Shown: in pieces, positions 13,026 through 25,174 of the stretch
Numbering within the stretch: position 1 is the first letter of the stretch
Layout of the letters: the number at the start of each line of letters is the position of its first letter
From: Vanilla planifolia
Lineage: Eukaryota; Streptophyta; Magnoliopsida; Asparagales; Orchidaceae
NCBI GenBank assembly: GCA_023846275.1
Contig: CM043877.1
Location: forward strand, 9,593,107 to 9,657,106
DNA length: 64,000 nucleotides
Direction: 5' to 3'
Notes under the pieces: model-generated
What the model was told of the DNA's origin: nothing
What the model saw: only the letters and a program-made list of their open reading frames with translations
Database searches by the model: none
Translations under genes and position numbers: made by a program

Positions 13026-14885
13026 CTGGTTTCTTTAATTATCATGGTCTTACAAGTGAGATTAATATGATTATAATTGATAAAGTGTTAAACAAAGAAA
13101 AATATGTGAATGGAATGGTCTATTATTGTGGGGAATAGAGAGTTCTATTTTCAATTAAAGAAATTTTTAATCCAAGATAGTGTTTTGTTTAGTATTCTTA
13201 CCTTTAATATGATTTGAAAATTTTGTCATTTGTGATATTAAGATGGGAAATATTTACTCTTTAATAAAATGCATAACTTTGGAGAATATGAATTCAATTA
13301 GAGCTCTGTACAAAATTAACTTTAGGAGAGGAGTTTTGTTGAACCCAATATTATATGTTGGGTGCAAGGAAAATTATCTAGGTAAAGGTTGGAAGTAATT
13401 TGGAAAAAAGGTTTTTTGCAAATAAATGAGTATGCTTAAAAGAATTCTTAGAAATAATCATAAACCTTGAAGGATTAATGGGCAAAGAAATTAGAGACTT
13501 GGATTTATTGAGTATTCGTTGTGAAATTTTGTAAGTTGACATACTTAGATACATCTTCGGTGGGCACTTCATTATTTCTCTTGTTATCTAATAGAGATTG
13601 TGAAAAAATAGATGTAAAAAAGTATAGCTGATATTACAAATTCCTATAGATAGGATTGATAGAACCAAGTTATTATGGCTTGCTAAGGAAAGGTAGGAGG
13701 TTTAAGAAATACATCGATAAATGTCTACAAGGCAGGGATTAGTATGATCATCATAGCTTGTCACACAACTAACCACGATGTTTGATTCATTCTTGAGCCA
13801 AACATTAGAATTACGTGCCTAGCTAAGTACATGCCTTTGGTAGGCAGCTATAATTTGGGCACAAAATAATTGGGAACAGATTTATATAGGACCATTACCA
13901 TGTGATCCTGCCATGACCAATTTACCAGGCCTGCCCCTTTCATGACATCCATACCAATGGACCATCTTGTTTTTTCTTCACCTCAGGATCCCTTAATGCA
14001 ACAAGGATTCATATGTATGCGATAATTTCATGCTTTCTGTACTAAAAAAATTACGTGTTAGTCAAGCAATGTTTGCTTCTATAGAGGTTATATTGAGAAC
14101 AAAGCTCATAATTAGCCTTCCATTTTCTCGTGCAATAAAATAGTGTTTTGTAAGCTCTTTATCTCCTCTCTTAATGTGGAATAGCAACTCATTCTCCAAC
14201 ACCAGGTTAGATACCTGTTAACCATGCTAACCATATACCTTGAAGTGAGGACTCCAAGCTTACACTCCCAGAGTACCTACGTACTTGCTTTTGTTGCTTA
14301 AATCACATCCCAAGGGGGATGATACATACATGTTTAAACCATGCCTATTCAATTTGACCAAGTACGTGGAGCATTCCTTAAGATTGTCCACAGAAAAAAA
14401 ATGTTACTAAGTGGAGGGAAATTTTTTTCTCCCAGATTTAATACAATCTAGCTGTAGTTGGGTCCTTTTATCTTCTCTTGAATTGATTGCACATCATTTG
14501 TGGAGCAACCATCATGCAAATAATTGACTCCACAATAAGACAATCATTCCAAGGTTTTCCAACTAGATGCTTTCAGATAGGAAATTTCACCCACCATTGA
14601 AAGACGTTCAGTGGCCTACTATAAATAGAACTAAAAAGACTCAAATGTTGGCCACCTGCTTGTTGGAAAAAAACAGTTAAGATGGGAATGCAGTTGCCTC
14701 TTTCAACTACCAATTGCTTATTTAGACTCAAAGCTTGAGTCCTATCTCTAACTTGATGAACATCCACCAACACGTCTACAATCCTTCGTCTTCCACCTGC
14801 TAAGAGTACTTGTAATTTTAGTAGATAAACGATTGTAAAATAGTCCTCTCAAAAAGCCCCATGAGAAGATCTCAAAAAAAAATAT
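13019..14885. other. Intergenic DNA, no gene recognised
   Basis: AT-rich up to about 13730, then more balanced in composition (13730-14860). A minus-strand frame at 14773-14573 is open for 66 codons but matches nothing I know. The segment ends at the insertion site of the copia element. Confidence 0.5.
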
Positions 14886-14890
14886 GATTT

Positions 14891-16798
14891 TGAAGTTTTT
14901 TGTGCTTAAGACAATCCCACAAGAGGGAGGGTGAATTGTGGTAAATAAAATTTTCTTTTGATTTTCGGTTTCAATTAAAACTTAAATCTTTTAAGCAAGA
15001 ATAAGAAAAACTAGTACACAAAAGATTTTTAAGGTGGTTCGACTCAAAAGCGAGCCTACATCTACCCCCAACAGGTGTTGGGAAAAAAACCACTAAAATC
15101 ACCAAATTACAAGCGAGGTTTTTCGTACGGTTCACCTCAAACCTACTTGGGATTTTACCTACGGCTAATCCCGAACCTACTTGAGTTTTTCCGAGCTCAA
15201 CTCAAACCCCGGGCTTTTGCACAATTGCCAGGATGCCCTTACCCCAAAGAAAGAAATACAAAAAATTGGCAAAACTAAAGAAAATTTTAAGAGAAATATA
15301 AGGCACACACTATACTGAAAAGAGGGAGGAATAGAGATTGAAAAATAGTTGAAGCAAAAAACCTCTAATTTTGGGTTCCTTCTTGCAGCTTTTACTTTGT
15401 GACTTTGGAAGCACCGTATGCATTTGGAATTGCTCGATATTGTGATTTGAAAACTTTGAAATCTTAGTAATAGTTACCTGTAGGAGTTCTTCATCATTCC
15501 TTATTTATAAAGCTTAATTTGAGCTCTAAATCCACTCCCAACGGCTCTAAAATGAGCTAGCCGTTTGGGTAACGGACACAAAGCAGTCCCCGTTCGATTT
15601 GGAGCCTGAAATAGACGTGTTTGATTGAATCTCGAATTTACCGTTCGAGATCAATCCTGGCCGTTGGATCTATGCGGCCTTGATCTGGGCTATTGGATCG
15701 CACGTTGGTTGTTCTGCATGTATTAAAACAATGTGTCCAGAAATCAACTAAAATGGAAACTTATTGCAGTGGTTCCGCATCCTCTTGTAGATCTGGCTCG
15801 GGTTCGAATCTCTTGCTTGACATTTTACTGTTATCATGCAGCAATTTACCTGGCTTAATCTAAGCCGTCCGATCGCGCCTGTCATTCCGCCTTCTTTGAC
15901 AATCGAATGGGAGTTTAGTCCCATATCGTCCAAATGTTTTTGCGATTACTCTCTATAACACTTTCGGTTCATATGTTCGAGCCTTTTGGGGTTGGCTCCC
16001 CCTTCCTTGACCAAGATTTCATCACTTGGTCCTGGTTGACTTGATTTCGCGCTTGTTCTAGTCAGCTTTCTCTGCGGGCTGAGTTCGCACTTGTTCCGTT
16101 CAGCAGCTGCTGGCTAATTTCTCACTGGTTCCGTTCAGCAGCTCTTCCTGCGGCCTTTGGGCTTCGCTTGCCCCTTTTGGGTCTATCAAACAACTACTAT
16201 ATTTTATTTTTTTTAAATCCTTAAAGCCTGGACAGACTAGTCGTCGGGTCGGGTCGACCCGCCCAACGCTACAGTGAAAATTCCCGAGACTAAAGTGGTT
16301 TTATAGTGTTTTGTGAGAATTTTTTTACCAAAATTTTGAATATAAGTATACCAAAATAATTTTATATTATGATAGCATTACAAGTGTGCTAAATAACTAT
16401 GAAAAGAAATTCATGAAAAATAATTCTTAAATAATTTTAAAAGATCAAATACCGATGTATATATTTTTCATTAATAATGCTTGGCCCAAAAATCAAAATT
16501 AAAAAGTTATTAAACTTATAACATTTTTAAATATCAATATTACTAGTGTATCACATAATCTGAAAATTTGGACACATCAAATTCAAGAAAAATGAAGAGA
16601 TATTCAAGTATAAAGATTTTGGTGTATGCCTTCAATTTCCTTGAAGCTTGCCATCACTCCAAGAGTCTTGAAGACCACTATTTTAGATATTTTAAAGTTT
16701 ATGACTTGACTTCATTTAATATTAATAATTTCATTTAAAACAAGCCCAAATAATATATAAACATTTATGCTTGACTCATCAAACACAAGAGTGTAACA
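14891..16798 (-). repeat. Left LTR of copia element (3' LTR of the minus-strand element)
   Basis: At 1908 bp it pairs over its whole length with 19589-21462. It contains a GC-rich near-palindrome centred on GGGTCGACCC at 16251-16260. It encodes no protein; the short frames in it occur in both LTRs with differing stops. Confidence 0.95.
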
Positions 16799-16811
16799 AT
16801 CTCCCCCTTTT
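16799..16811 (-). other. Polypurine tract of the copia element
   Basis: The minus strand reads AAAAGGGGGAGAT directly before the TGTTACACTC start of the 3' LTR. This is the usual place and composition for the plus-strand primer of plant copia elements. Confidence 0.85.
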
Positions 16812-17029
16812 GATGACGACAAAATATGAATGTTTTTTTATAAATACAAAAATGTGACAAATAAAATAGAAATAAATTTTTAAGGAGGAAATTAAAAATT
16901 AATATACTCCCCCTATCTTGATGCTCTCCCTAACCCCTAACTATTCTCCCCTTTTGACACCATCAAAGGGGAGTGAACCCTAAACAATGACTAAAATTCC
17001 TAATTATTCCCTCAATGTTTGAAATTACT

Positions 17030-17660
17030 CCAATGGTAAGGGTTTGGTAAAAAAAACCAACCAATTTAAGTTTAGTGGGAACATACTTTAATTTTACTAA
17101 TTCTTTAGCCACTTGGTATCTAATAAAGTGATATTTAATATCTATTTGTTTAGTTCTAAAATGATGAATTTGATCCTTGGCTAATGCTAATGTACCAGCA
17201 TTATCAATTCTAAATGGTATATGTGTGACTTCTAAACCATAGTCTTGAAGTTGTTGTCTTATTTATAATTCTAAGAAAATAAAATTTAGCTCACCTGTCA
17301 TGCTCATTTTAAATTCCTTAGTCATAAGATCTTCAAATTCTCTACATACTTCTTCTTTTGTACTACCAAAATATAAATCTAAATAATTAGCAAATCATCT
17401 CTTAATGATCAAATCCTTTGGATGTGAGGTTACAAATTTCCATCATCTAGGTAAATTGCTTTTTTTTTCTTTTTTTACTTCTATATTTTTCTAATTTTCT
17501 TTCGTTCTTATTCAAATCTAAGTTTTTTACTAATTTTATTTCATCTTCTAAATGCTTCTCACTAATTAGTTGGATAAACTCATCAAACACAACATATATT
17601 GTTTCCTCTACCCTATGAGATTCTAAATCAAAGACTCTTTATGTTTTTTAATGGATGAAT
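17030..17660 (-). pseudogene. Remnant copia pol: integrase tail, RT C-terminus, RNase H
   Basis: Minus-strand translation yields, in order, RVEETIYVVFDEFIQL (tail after the integrase core, about 17620-17570), YFGSTKEEVCREFEDLMTKE (end of reverse transcriptase, about 17380-17320), MSMTGELNF, and then RNase H pieces IDNAGTLALAKDQIHHFRTK and GFFTKPL (about 17210-17040). The integrase core, the catalytic YVDD part of reverse transcriptase and the start of RNase H are missing. Frameshifts and stops interrupt the rest. The order matches copia pol (integrase before RT), which confirms the superfamily. Confidence 0.85.
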
Positions 17661-17823
17661 ACCCAAGATGTGGACTATGATTTTCTTCTTGGTTTTGACT
17701 ATATAAGGTGTAAAATCTAAATTAGAAGCATACCACTTGAAGTTTTCTAAATGTCCTATACCTATCCTAGAATGTCTCCAAATATTTTGGAGACCTTTTC
17801 TTCTAGTCTTCTAAGTTCTACTC

Positions 17824-19543
17824 TTAGAAACCCAAGCTCGGGTTGAGCACTAAATGGAGCTTGCATGTTCTCATTCTTAACAATCCATCTAAAATTTTGT
17901 TTTTGTGCATACTTGTGTTTCTTCTAAAAAAATAATCTTTCATAGTATGTCCAAGTTTACAACAATAAAAACAAACAATATTTGATAGCTTAGGCAGGCT
18001 TATGTATTTAGGTTTTTCAAAATTGAAGACATGTGAAAAACAATAAGCATGTGAAGTATAAGAAGTATGTGAAGTTTTTCTTACTCTAGCATGCTCAAAA
18101 AATTGTATTTTTTCTTTCAAAAGTAAAATATCATGCTTTAAAGATGTATTCTCAATGATAAGGGAAGCTTTTTTAGCACATATATGTTGATTTTCTATTC
18201 TTTTTTTTTCATCTTCTTTCATAACAAAATCAAGTAATTCAACTTTTTCTTTGTAAGCTTTCAATTTTTTATGAGCACTCATTAAAGAAGTCAATGCATT
18301 CATAACTTCAATCTAATTACTTTTAAGAATATCTCTTGTCCAAGAGTTTACCTCATTTTCTTCTTCTTCTTCACTTGAAAATATTGAAGATGCCTCATTT
18401 GCCATAAAACAAACCCTTCTCCTTTACTTGAGCTTGAAACATCCGAATCTTCGGAAGCACTCCATGTAGCTTGGAAAGCTTTCTTTTTGTTTAAGCTCTT
18501 CTACTTCTTTTCCTCCTTCATATGCTTGTCCTTGAGTTTTGGACATTCCGTTTTAATATGACCGGTTTGACCACACCCAAAGCAAGTTGGTGACCTCTTC
18601 CTTTCCTTGTTGCTCTTCTTCTTCCATTTCTTATTAAGAAAACTTTTTGCCAAATTCTTTGCTAAAACTTTAACATGAGAACTTACCTCATCCTCTAAAT
18701 CCGTGGAAGAGGTGGAAGTTGAATCCGAATCACATTTGGTGACTTTGAAGGCCAAGGGTTCTTCCTTCTTCCTTTCATGCTTTAGCTTGCTTGTAGAAGC
18801 CTTTTCCATAAGTCTCCTTGTCATCTCTATTTCGGCAGTGAAAAGTTCCCCAAGGAGTTCATCCAAGGAAAGTTTGTTGATATCTTTAGCCGCTTTAATA
18901 GCTGTTGCAAGTGGATTATATTCCTTTGGAAGGATTCTCAAAATTTTCCTTACAAGGTCACTATTTTAGAGTGCCCTCCCAAGGTTTGTCAAGCCATTTG
19001 TAATGTCATTAAATCTTAAAAACATACTTTTAATACTTTCATCGGGATTCATTCTAAAAAGTTCATAGTCATGGGTGAGGATATTGATCTTTGTCTCTTT
19101 CACTTGTGATGTGCCCTCATAAGTTACTTCGAGTTTTTTCCACACCTCAAATGCCGTATGAAAATTCGTTATTTGTGTGAATTCACTAAGAAAAATTTCA
19201 TAATGAAGATAGTTCAAGACTCTAGCATTTAATTGAGACAATTTTTTATGCTCAATATTAAGCTCACTAAAGGGCATGACTTTATTAGTAAAATAATTTC
19301 TTGGAAGTTCACAGGATTAGTCATAACTTCCCATAATTCTAAATCGATAGACTGAATAAAAATTTTGAAACGGGTTTTCCAATATAAGTAAAATTCTCCT
19401 TTAAACAATGGAGGCCGATTTGAAGAAAATCCTTCACACAAGGTTGCACTCATATCAACCAAAGAGGAAACCATAAATCCAAAAATCTCAAAACCACAAA
19501 AAAATGTGAGAAAACCTTTACTTTGCACAAGTGGATCTCCCAT
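17824..19543 (-). pseudogene. Copia gag polyprotein, broken
   Basis: On the minus strand the frame starts at 19543, 33 bp downstream of the primer binding site. It shows the gag features of plant copia elements: PPLFKGEFYLYWKTRFKIF near the N-terminus, a capsid-like helical part with FEVWKKLEVTYEGTSQVKE, and a basic stretch. A CCHC zinc knuckle, CFGCGQTGHIKTECPK, lies near 18560. A coiled-coil-rich segment (18303-18110) and a second knuckle-like motif CFYCCKLGHTMKDYF (about 17975) follow; the latter has C where G is usual and lacks the final Cys. A frameshift near 19270 and stops near 18966 and 18501 split it, so no full gag can be made. Confidence 0.88.
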
Positions 19544-19575
19544 GTGATGTTACTCACATAATTTGGAATTCCTCA

Positions 19576-19586
19576 CTCTGATACCA
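19576..19586 (-). other. Primer binding site of the copia element
   Basis: The minus strand reads TGGTATCAGAG, complementary to the 3' end of plant initiator methionine tRNA. It lies two bases inside the LTR end at 19589. Confidence 0.9.
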
Positions 19587-19588
19587 AT

Positions 19589-21462
19589 TGAAGTTCTTTG
19601 TACTTAAGATAATCCCACAAGAGAGAGGGTGAATTGTGGTAAATAAAATTTTCTTTCGATTTTTTGGTTTCAATTAAAACTTAAATCTTTTTAGCAAAAA
19701 TAAGAAAAAATAGTACACAAAAGATTTTTAAGGTGGTTCGACTCAAAATCGAGCCTACATTGACCCTCAACAGGTGTTGGAAAAAAAAACCACTAAAATC
19801 ACCAAATTACAAGCGATGTTTTTCATACGGTTCACCTCAAACCTACTTGGGATTTTACCTACGGCTAATCCCAAACCTACTTAAGTTTTTTTGGGCTCAA
19901 CTAAACCCCGGGCTTTTGCACAATTGCCAGGATGTCTTTACCCCAAAGAAAGAAATACAAAAAACTGGCAAAACTTAAGAAAATTTTAAAAGAAATATAA
20001 GGCACACACAATTTCGAAAAGAGGGAGGAATAGATATTGAAAAATAGTTGAAGCAAAAAACCTCCAATTTCAAGTTCCTTTTTGCAGCTTTCACTTTGTG
20101 ACTTTGGAAGCACCATATGCATTTGGAATTGCTTGATATTATGATTTGAAAGCTTTGAAATCTTAGCAATGGTCACCTGTAGGAGTTCTTCATCATTCCC
20201 TATTTATAAAGCTTAATTTGAGCTCTAAATCTACTCTCAACGGCTCTAAATGAGCTAGCCGTTTAGGTAACGGACACAAAACAGTCACCGTTCGATTTGC
20301 AGCATGAAATGGACGTTTTTGATTGAATCTTGAATTTACTGTTCGAGATCAATCCTGGCCATTGGATCTAAGCGGCCTTGATCTGGGCCATTGGATCGCG
20401 CGTTGGTTGTCCTGCATATATTAAAACAATGTGTCCAGAAATCAACTAAAATGGAAACTTACTACAGTTGTTCCACATCCTCTTGCAGATCTGGCTCGGG
20501 TTCGAATCTCCTGCTTGACGTTTTACTGTCATCATGCAGCAATTTACCTGGCTTAATCTAAGTAGTCCTATCACGCCTACCCTTCCGTCTTCTTTGACAA
20601 TCGAATGAGAGCTTAGTCCCACATCGTCCAAATGTCTTTGCGATTACTCTCTATAACACTTTCGGTTCATGTCTTTCGAGCCTTTTCGGGTTGGCTCCCC
20701 CTTCCTCGACCAAGATTTCATCACTTGGTCCTGGTTGACTTGATTTTGCGCTTGTTTTGGTCAGCTTTCTCTGTGGGTTGAGTTCACACTTGTTCCGTTC
20801 AGCAGCTGCGGGCTGATTTCTCACTAGTTCCATTCAGCAGCTCTTCCTGCGGCCTTTGGGCTTCGCTTGTCCGTTTCGGTTTTATCAAACAACTACTATA
20901 TTTTATTTTTTTTTAAATCCTTAAAGCCTGGACGGACCAGCCGTTGGGTCGGGTCGACCCGCCCAACGCTACAGTGAAAATTCCCGAGACTAAAGTGGTT
21001 TTATAGTGTTTTGTGAGAATTTTTATGCCAAAATTTTAAATATAAATATACTAAAATAATTTTATATTATGATAGTATTACAAGTGTCCTAAATGACTAT
21101 GAAAAAAAATTCATGAAAAATAATTCTTAAATAATTTTAAAAGATCAAATACCGATGTATATATTTTTCATCAATAATGCTTGGCCCAAAAATCAAAATT
21201 AAAAAATTATTAAACTTATAACATTTTCAAATATTAATACTACTAATGTGCTACATCATCTCAAAATTTTGACATATCAAATTCAAAAAAAATGAAGAGA
21301 TATTCAAGTTTAAAGATTTTGGTGTATGTCTTCAATTTCCTTAAAGCTTGCCATCACTCCAAAAGTCTTGAAGATCACTATTTTAGACATTTTAAAGTTC
21401 ATGGCTTGACTTAATTTAATATTAATAATTGTGCTTGACTCATCAAACACAAGAGTGTAACA
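19589..21462 (-). repeat. Right LTR of copia element (5' LTR of the minus-strand element)
   Basis: At 1874 bp it is colinear with 14891-16798. It carries the same palindrome, GGGTCGACCC, at 20951-20960, and lacks a block of about 36 bp found in the left LTR at 16731-16768. Confidence 0.95.
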
Positions 21463-24025
21463 GATTTTGGAAAAACGGGCTCAGCAGAAGTGGTGCTTGG
21501 TAAAAAAACAGGATTTGGATACCAAAATTACCACATCTTATTGTGAAATACTCTCCCGGCCAATCACATTAGTTGTGAGGAATCTAATTGCTATACTATA
21601 CTATAATAGAAAAGAAAATTTTTGAGTGATTTTTCTAATTTCCTCAAATTTCTATTGGCACCAACATGAAAATGAAAACGTGTCAGCATGTTAGTCTTAG
21701 CTGAGTTGTGAGGCACTATTCTATTTGCCAAGGACAACTTCTTACTCACACACAAATCTTTATCCTCATTCATCCACAAAAGGAAGCATCGTCCTCATCA
21801 AGGGCAATTTGCTCCAAAGAAAATCTTTATCCTTATTCCTTCCCAAGTCCTTGACATAATAGCACTCAAGCTTATTGACTGACTGCAAAATACCAAGAAG
21901 TTTCCAAATAGTGGCACCTTCTACTGATCCAGAGATTTGTCTCTGCAGAAATGAAAATAAACAGAGGGTTTCTCAGAATTAATTACCTGGAAACAATTTA
22001 TAGAAGGGCCACAGAATTTCTTAAATCAGAATAATTTGACTTTACCCACCTAAGCAAGTCAACAATAATCTGCAGTAACAATGTGAAAGGGAAGGCCCCT
22101 TGTGATAAAAGTGCACACCTGGAATGATATCTTGCAATTGTTTTTCATGAAGCAAAGAAGAAAGAACCTCAACCTCCATCCTGAAAAGATATGCAGGTTA
22201 ATGTTCTTGTCTTAGGCCCAATATAGAAGAGGAGAATACCTAAGATTACCATTGAAAATAACAAAATGATATGGTGGGTCAATGCTATCTTAAACCGCCA
22301 AATTCATGCTACTGGAATCCACTAAACATTGGATTGGTAAACTTCATTTGAAACGATCACAAGCTTTCTTTATGTTGAACTTAATAATAATGGAGGCCAT
22401 AGAAGAGCTTATCACTTGTATTAAACATGTTGGTTCATGCGTAATCATTACTTTGCGAATGATGTATCAGCCCAAAATAACGTACTTTCTATTTGAAAGA
22501 TAAAATTTTTTAACCATGGCCTAGTGAGTGCACAAAATTAAGGAAATCGCATTTGAAAGAATTGAAGTGGCTGTTGTATCTAAAATGAGAACGCTTTTGC
22601 AGTTCGAGAATCTTCAGAATTAAAACCTTGAACTGCTTCAGCCGATTGGAACTATTTGTTAAAAGCATAATGTATTGCGTTACAGGCAATAACTCAACAT
22701 TGAGGAACAAATCATGAGTATTCCCAAGAGTACTGATGTTCTCTATAATTTCCTATCCAAAATTTGTACGGTCAAGTGATAATAGCTAATCGATTCTATA
22801 TGCTCAACTATTTCAATCTGTCATCGGAAAAGAAACTCCTAAATGCTTGACCAGGAGCTCTTCTCCCTCATCTATGGCCGGACTATTGACCTTATAGAAT
22901 GCATTTGAAGAGTTTCTATGTTATGGTATTAGGTTTTATGTTTATCCTCTTTAATCGACTAATGATCTACAGCACAAATTCTTTTGAAGCCACCTTTTGA
23001 GATATCTCCCACTTAAGAAATTTATTTTTGCTGTTTCAGCCAACTCTCTGTTCAAGTAAATGATTCTAGAACTGCATAAACTCTCCCTTGTTCAAGGGCC
23101 TTAGCGCATGTATGACTGAGCTTCTGAGTACTAATGATGTGGATCTGTGAGTATATGATTGTCAGCAAGGATTGCCTTCCATTTCGCCTTGTGATTCCCT
23201 AGTTATCATTTTTTATTATTAGATATTGATTCTATTTTTTTCATTTATGAAAGTTGGTGTGTGCATGCTCATGTATTTTAAGAGTTAAATATTTGAACTT
23301 GATATATGATAAAATGTGATATGTATGATTATGTGTTATATTATAGTTTCTCCATCTTACCACGTAAACATTAATCGATTTTTGGGTCTTGGGTTACATT
23401 TTGTATTTTATAATACATCATACAATGTGATCTTTATGATTACATGGTACATTATAGTCTCGTTATTTTGTCATAAAATATTAATCGATTTTAGGAATTT
23501 AGTTTGTATTGTGTATTTTATAATGCATCAGATTATATGATGGGCCTATCATGTTATATGATTTGTCAATTATACCATTTGGATTGGAATTTAGTATATT
23601 TTATTTTCATTTATTTTGTACAACTCTGTAACATCAAACTCATTATTGACTTGGAATGAACTCATTTTGAATCACTATTTTATGCACCAAGGCACTTGTT
23701 TATGCTACTTAATTTAATTTTTTGATGATCAAGTGGATTCTTGTAAAGGCTATGAAAGATATTCAAGAATTAATATCATTTTTTTTGAAAAATTCAGAAA
23801 TTTTCTGCTGGTTCTCCCTCTCCTAAACTGATTATTCCTTTCAATTTTGATGTGACCTATGAAGGACCAAACTACCTTGCCTCAAATGTGGGCATCATGC
23901 ATCATTCTTGTGTTCTGTGGCTTTGTAACGGTGCTTCATCCTTCTTGTCTCTAAAGTACTTGATGAAGGTGGAGGTTCCTCAGCCTTCACATCAGTGACT
24001 GGTTTTACTTCGACTGTATCATAAC
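21463..24025. other. Intergenic DNA with unassigned exon-like fragments
   Basis: It begins with the target duplication of the copia element. Minus-strand pieces at about 21770-21941 and 22118-22186 look like exons with splice signals (see findings), but I could not name a protein. From 22740 to 23870 the sequence is AT-rich with no coding character. The last 150 bp should be the promoter and leader of the F-box gene. Confidence 0.45.
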
Positions 24026-25174
24026 ATGGATTTAAATATGTCTTCCCCTCATACAAATCTGCCTGACGATTGTCTCATGAACATATTCCAAAAGCTTCGC
24101 AGCAGTGATGATCGAAATACTTTTGGCCTAACCTGTCGTCGTTGGTTCCACATTCGCAACATATCTCGTAGATCTCTCGTCCTTCACTTCTCCTATGATA
24201 CAATTACTTACCAAACATGTCTGATACATCTTCCAACGTTACTGAATCGCTTCCCCTTCCTGAGCTCGGTGACAATCGCTGGCTGTACCGAGCTATCAGA
24301 TTCAGCATTTGCTGAACTGAAGAATTTAGGAGCCAACCTTCTTTCATTGTCCTTGCACTGTTGCTCAAATATAACAGATGATGGTCTGGCTTTGGTGGTC
24401 ATGCAATGTTCTCACCTGCAATCCTTAACACTATATCGTTGCACCATCACCGATACCGGATTAGCAACGGTAGCAGATTCTTGCAAGTCTTTGGGGAGTT
24501 TGAACATATCCTACTGTGTGAATATAACCGACCATGGGATTGCAGCGGTCTCGAGCGGTTGCCTTTTGCTTAATGTGCTCGTGATGTCATTTTGTCGAGG
24601 CATATCGGGCACTGGCCTAAGAGGATGCTCAAAGTCTATTGAATATTTAGAAGCTGAATGCTGTATGTTTACTACCGAGGGGTTATCAGCATCTGTAAGA
24701 GCTGGAGGATTGAAGTACCTGAACCTCTCCAGTCCAAGATGTTCTGCCAAGTTTGATGGCACAGCCATTGGATTGGCTGTGAGACTTCAATTTCTTAATC
24801 TACGCTTGTGCAGATTCCTCTCAAATGATTCAGTGGCCGTCATAGCCAGAAGTTGCCCATTGCTTGAAGAATGGAGCCTTGCTGTGTGCCATGAGGTTGA
24901 TGCCGAGGGATGGGAAACGATTGGGTTGAACTGTTTTAGTTTAAAGATCTTGCATGTGAACAGATGCCGTAATCTCTGTGATAGAGGACTACATTCTCTG
25001 CGTGATGGTTGTCCTCGGCTACAGGTTTTACACATACATGACTGTCGTGTTAGCTATTTGGGTCTGGAATTGTTCAGACTTCGAAGACAAGATGTGCAGC
25101 TGAGAAGCGAAGAACTTGCAGAAATTGGCCCACGGATTAGCAACTTCTTCATGGAGGATTATACTCATCATTGA
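24026..25174 (+). CDS. FBL12: F-box/LRR-repeat protein, FBL12 type
   Basis: This is a single-exon gene of 382 aa. F-box proteins bind SKP1 through the F-box and hold substrates with the C-terminal repeats, giving an SCF ubiquitin ligase its specificity. The F-box spans about residues 11-50 (LPDDCLMNIFQKLRSSDDRN and the following GLTCRRW). At least ten cysteine-containing leucine-rich repeats follow (about 75-350), with recurring units such as LQSLTLYRCTITDTGLATVA and LNISYCVNITDHGIAAVS. The block HVNRCRNLCDRGLHSLRDGC and the tail FRLRRQDVQLRSEELAEIGP agree with what I know of Arabidopsis FBL12. The first ATG in frame was taken as start; the context AACATGG is favourable. Possible poly(A) signals (AATAAA-like) lie at 25291-25305 and 25318-25325. 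The function of this subfamily is not established. Confidence 0.92.
   Translation: MDLNMSSPHTNLPDDCLMNIFQKLRSSDDRNTFGLTCRRWFHIRNISRRSLVLHFSYDTITYQTCLIHLPTLLNRFPFLSSVTIAGCTELSDSAFAELKNLGANLLSLSLHCCSNITDDGLALVVMQCSHLQSLTLYRCTITDTGLATVADSCKSLGSLNISYCVNITDHGIAAVSSGCLLLNVLVMSFCRGISGTGLRGCSKSIEYLEAECCMFTTEGLSASVRAGGLKYLNLSSPRCSAKFDGTAIGLAVRLQFLNLRLCRFLSNDSVAVIARSCPLLEEWSLAVCHEVDAEGWETIGLNCFSLKILHVNRCRNLCDRGLHSLRDGCPRLQVLHIHDCRVSYLGLELFRLRRQDVQLRSEELAEIGPRISNFFMEDYTHH

Larger units (their letters stand above)
14891..21462 (-). mobile_element. Ty1/copia LTR retrotransposon with most of pol deleted
   Basis: The element is complete at its ends. Two direct LTRs (14891-16798 and 19589-21462) each run from TG to CA in plus orientation. 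They are flanked by the same 5 bp, GATTT, at 14886-14890 and 21463-21467, a target-site duplication. The internal part reads on the minus strand. A primer binding site TGGTATCAGAG (initiator-Met tRNA type, 19586-19576) sits two bases from the right LTR. A polypurine tract AAAAGGGGGAGAT abuts the left LTR. The interior is only 2.8 kb. It carries a broken gag and residual pieces of integrase C-terminus, reverse transcriptase C-terminus and RNase H, so the copy cannot move by itself. The LTRs differ by many point changes and by a 36-bp block missing from the right LTR near 21430, which marks it as an old insertion. Confidence 0.95.

Noticed and set aside
14573..14773. Minus-strand 66-codon frame next to the copia insertion
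   Set aside because: It reads like protein in places (LVDVHQVRDRTQALSLNKQL) but has no neighbour exons and no family match I can name.
15075..15278. Open frame in the left copia LTR, with a near copy at 19733-19978
   Set aside because: Both lie wholly within the LTRs at matching positions. The two translations diverge by frameshift and show no protein family, so this is repeated noncoding sequence.
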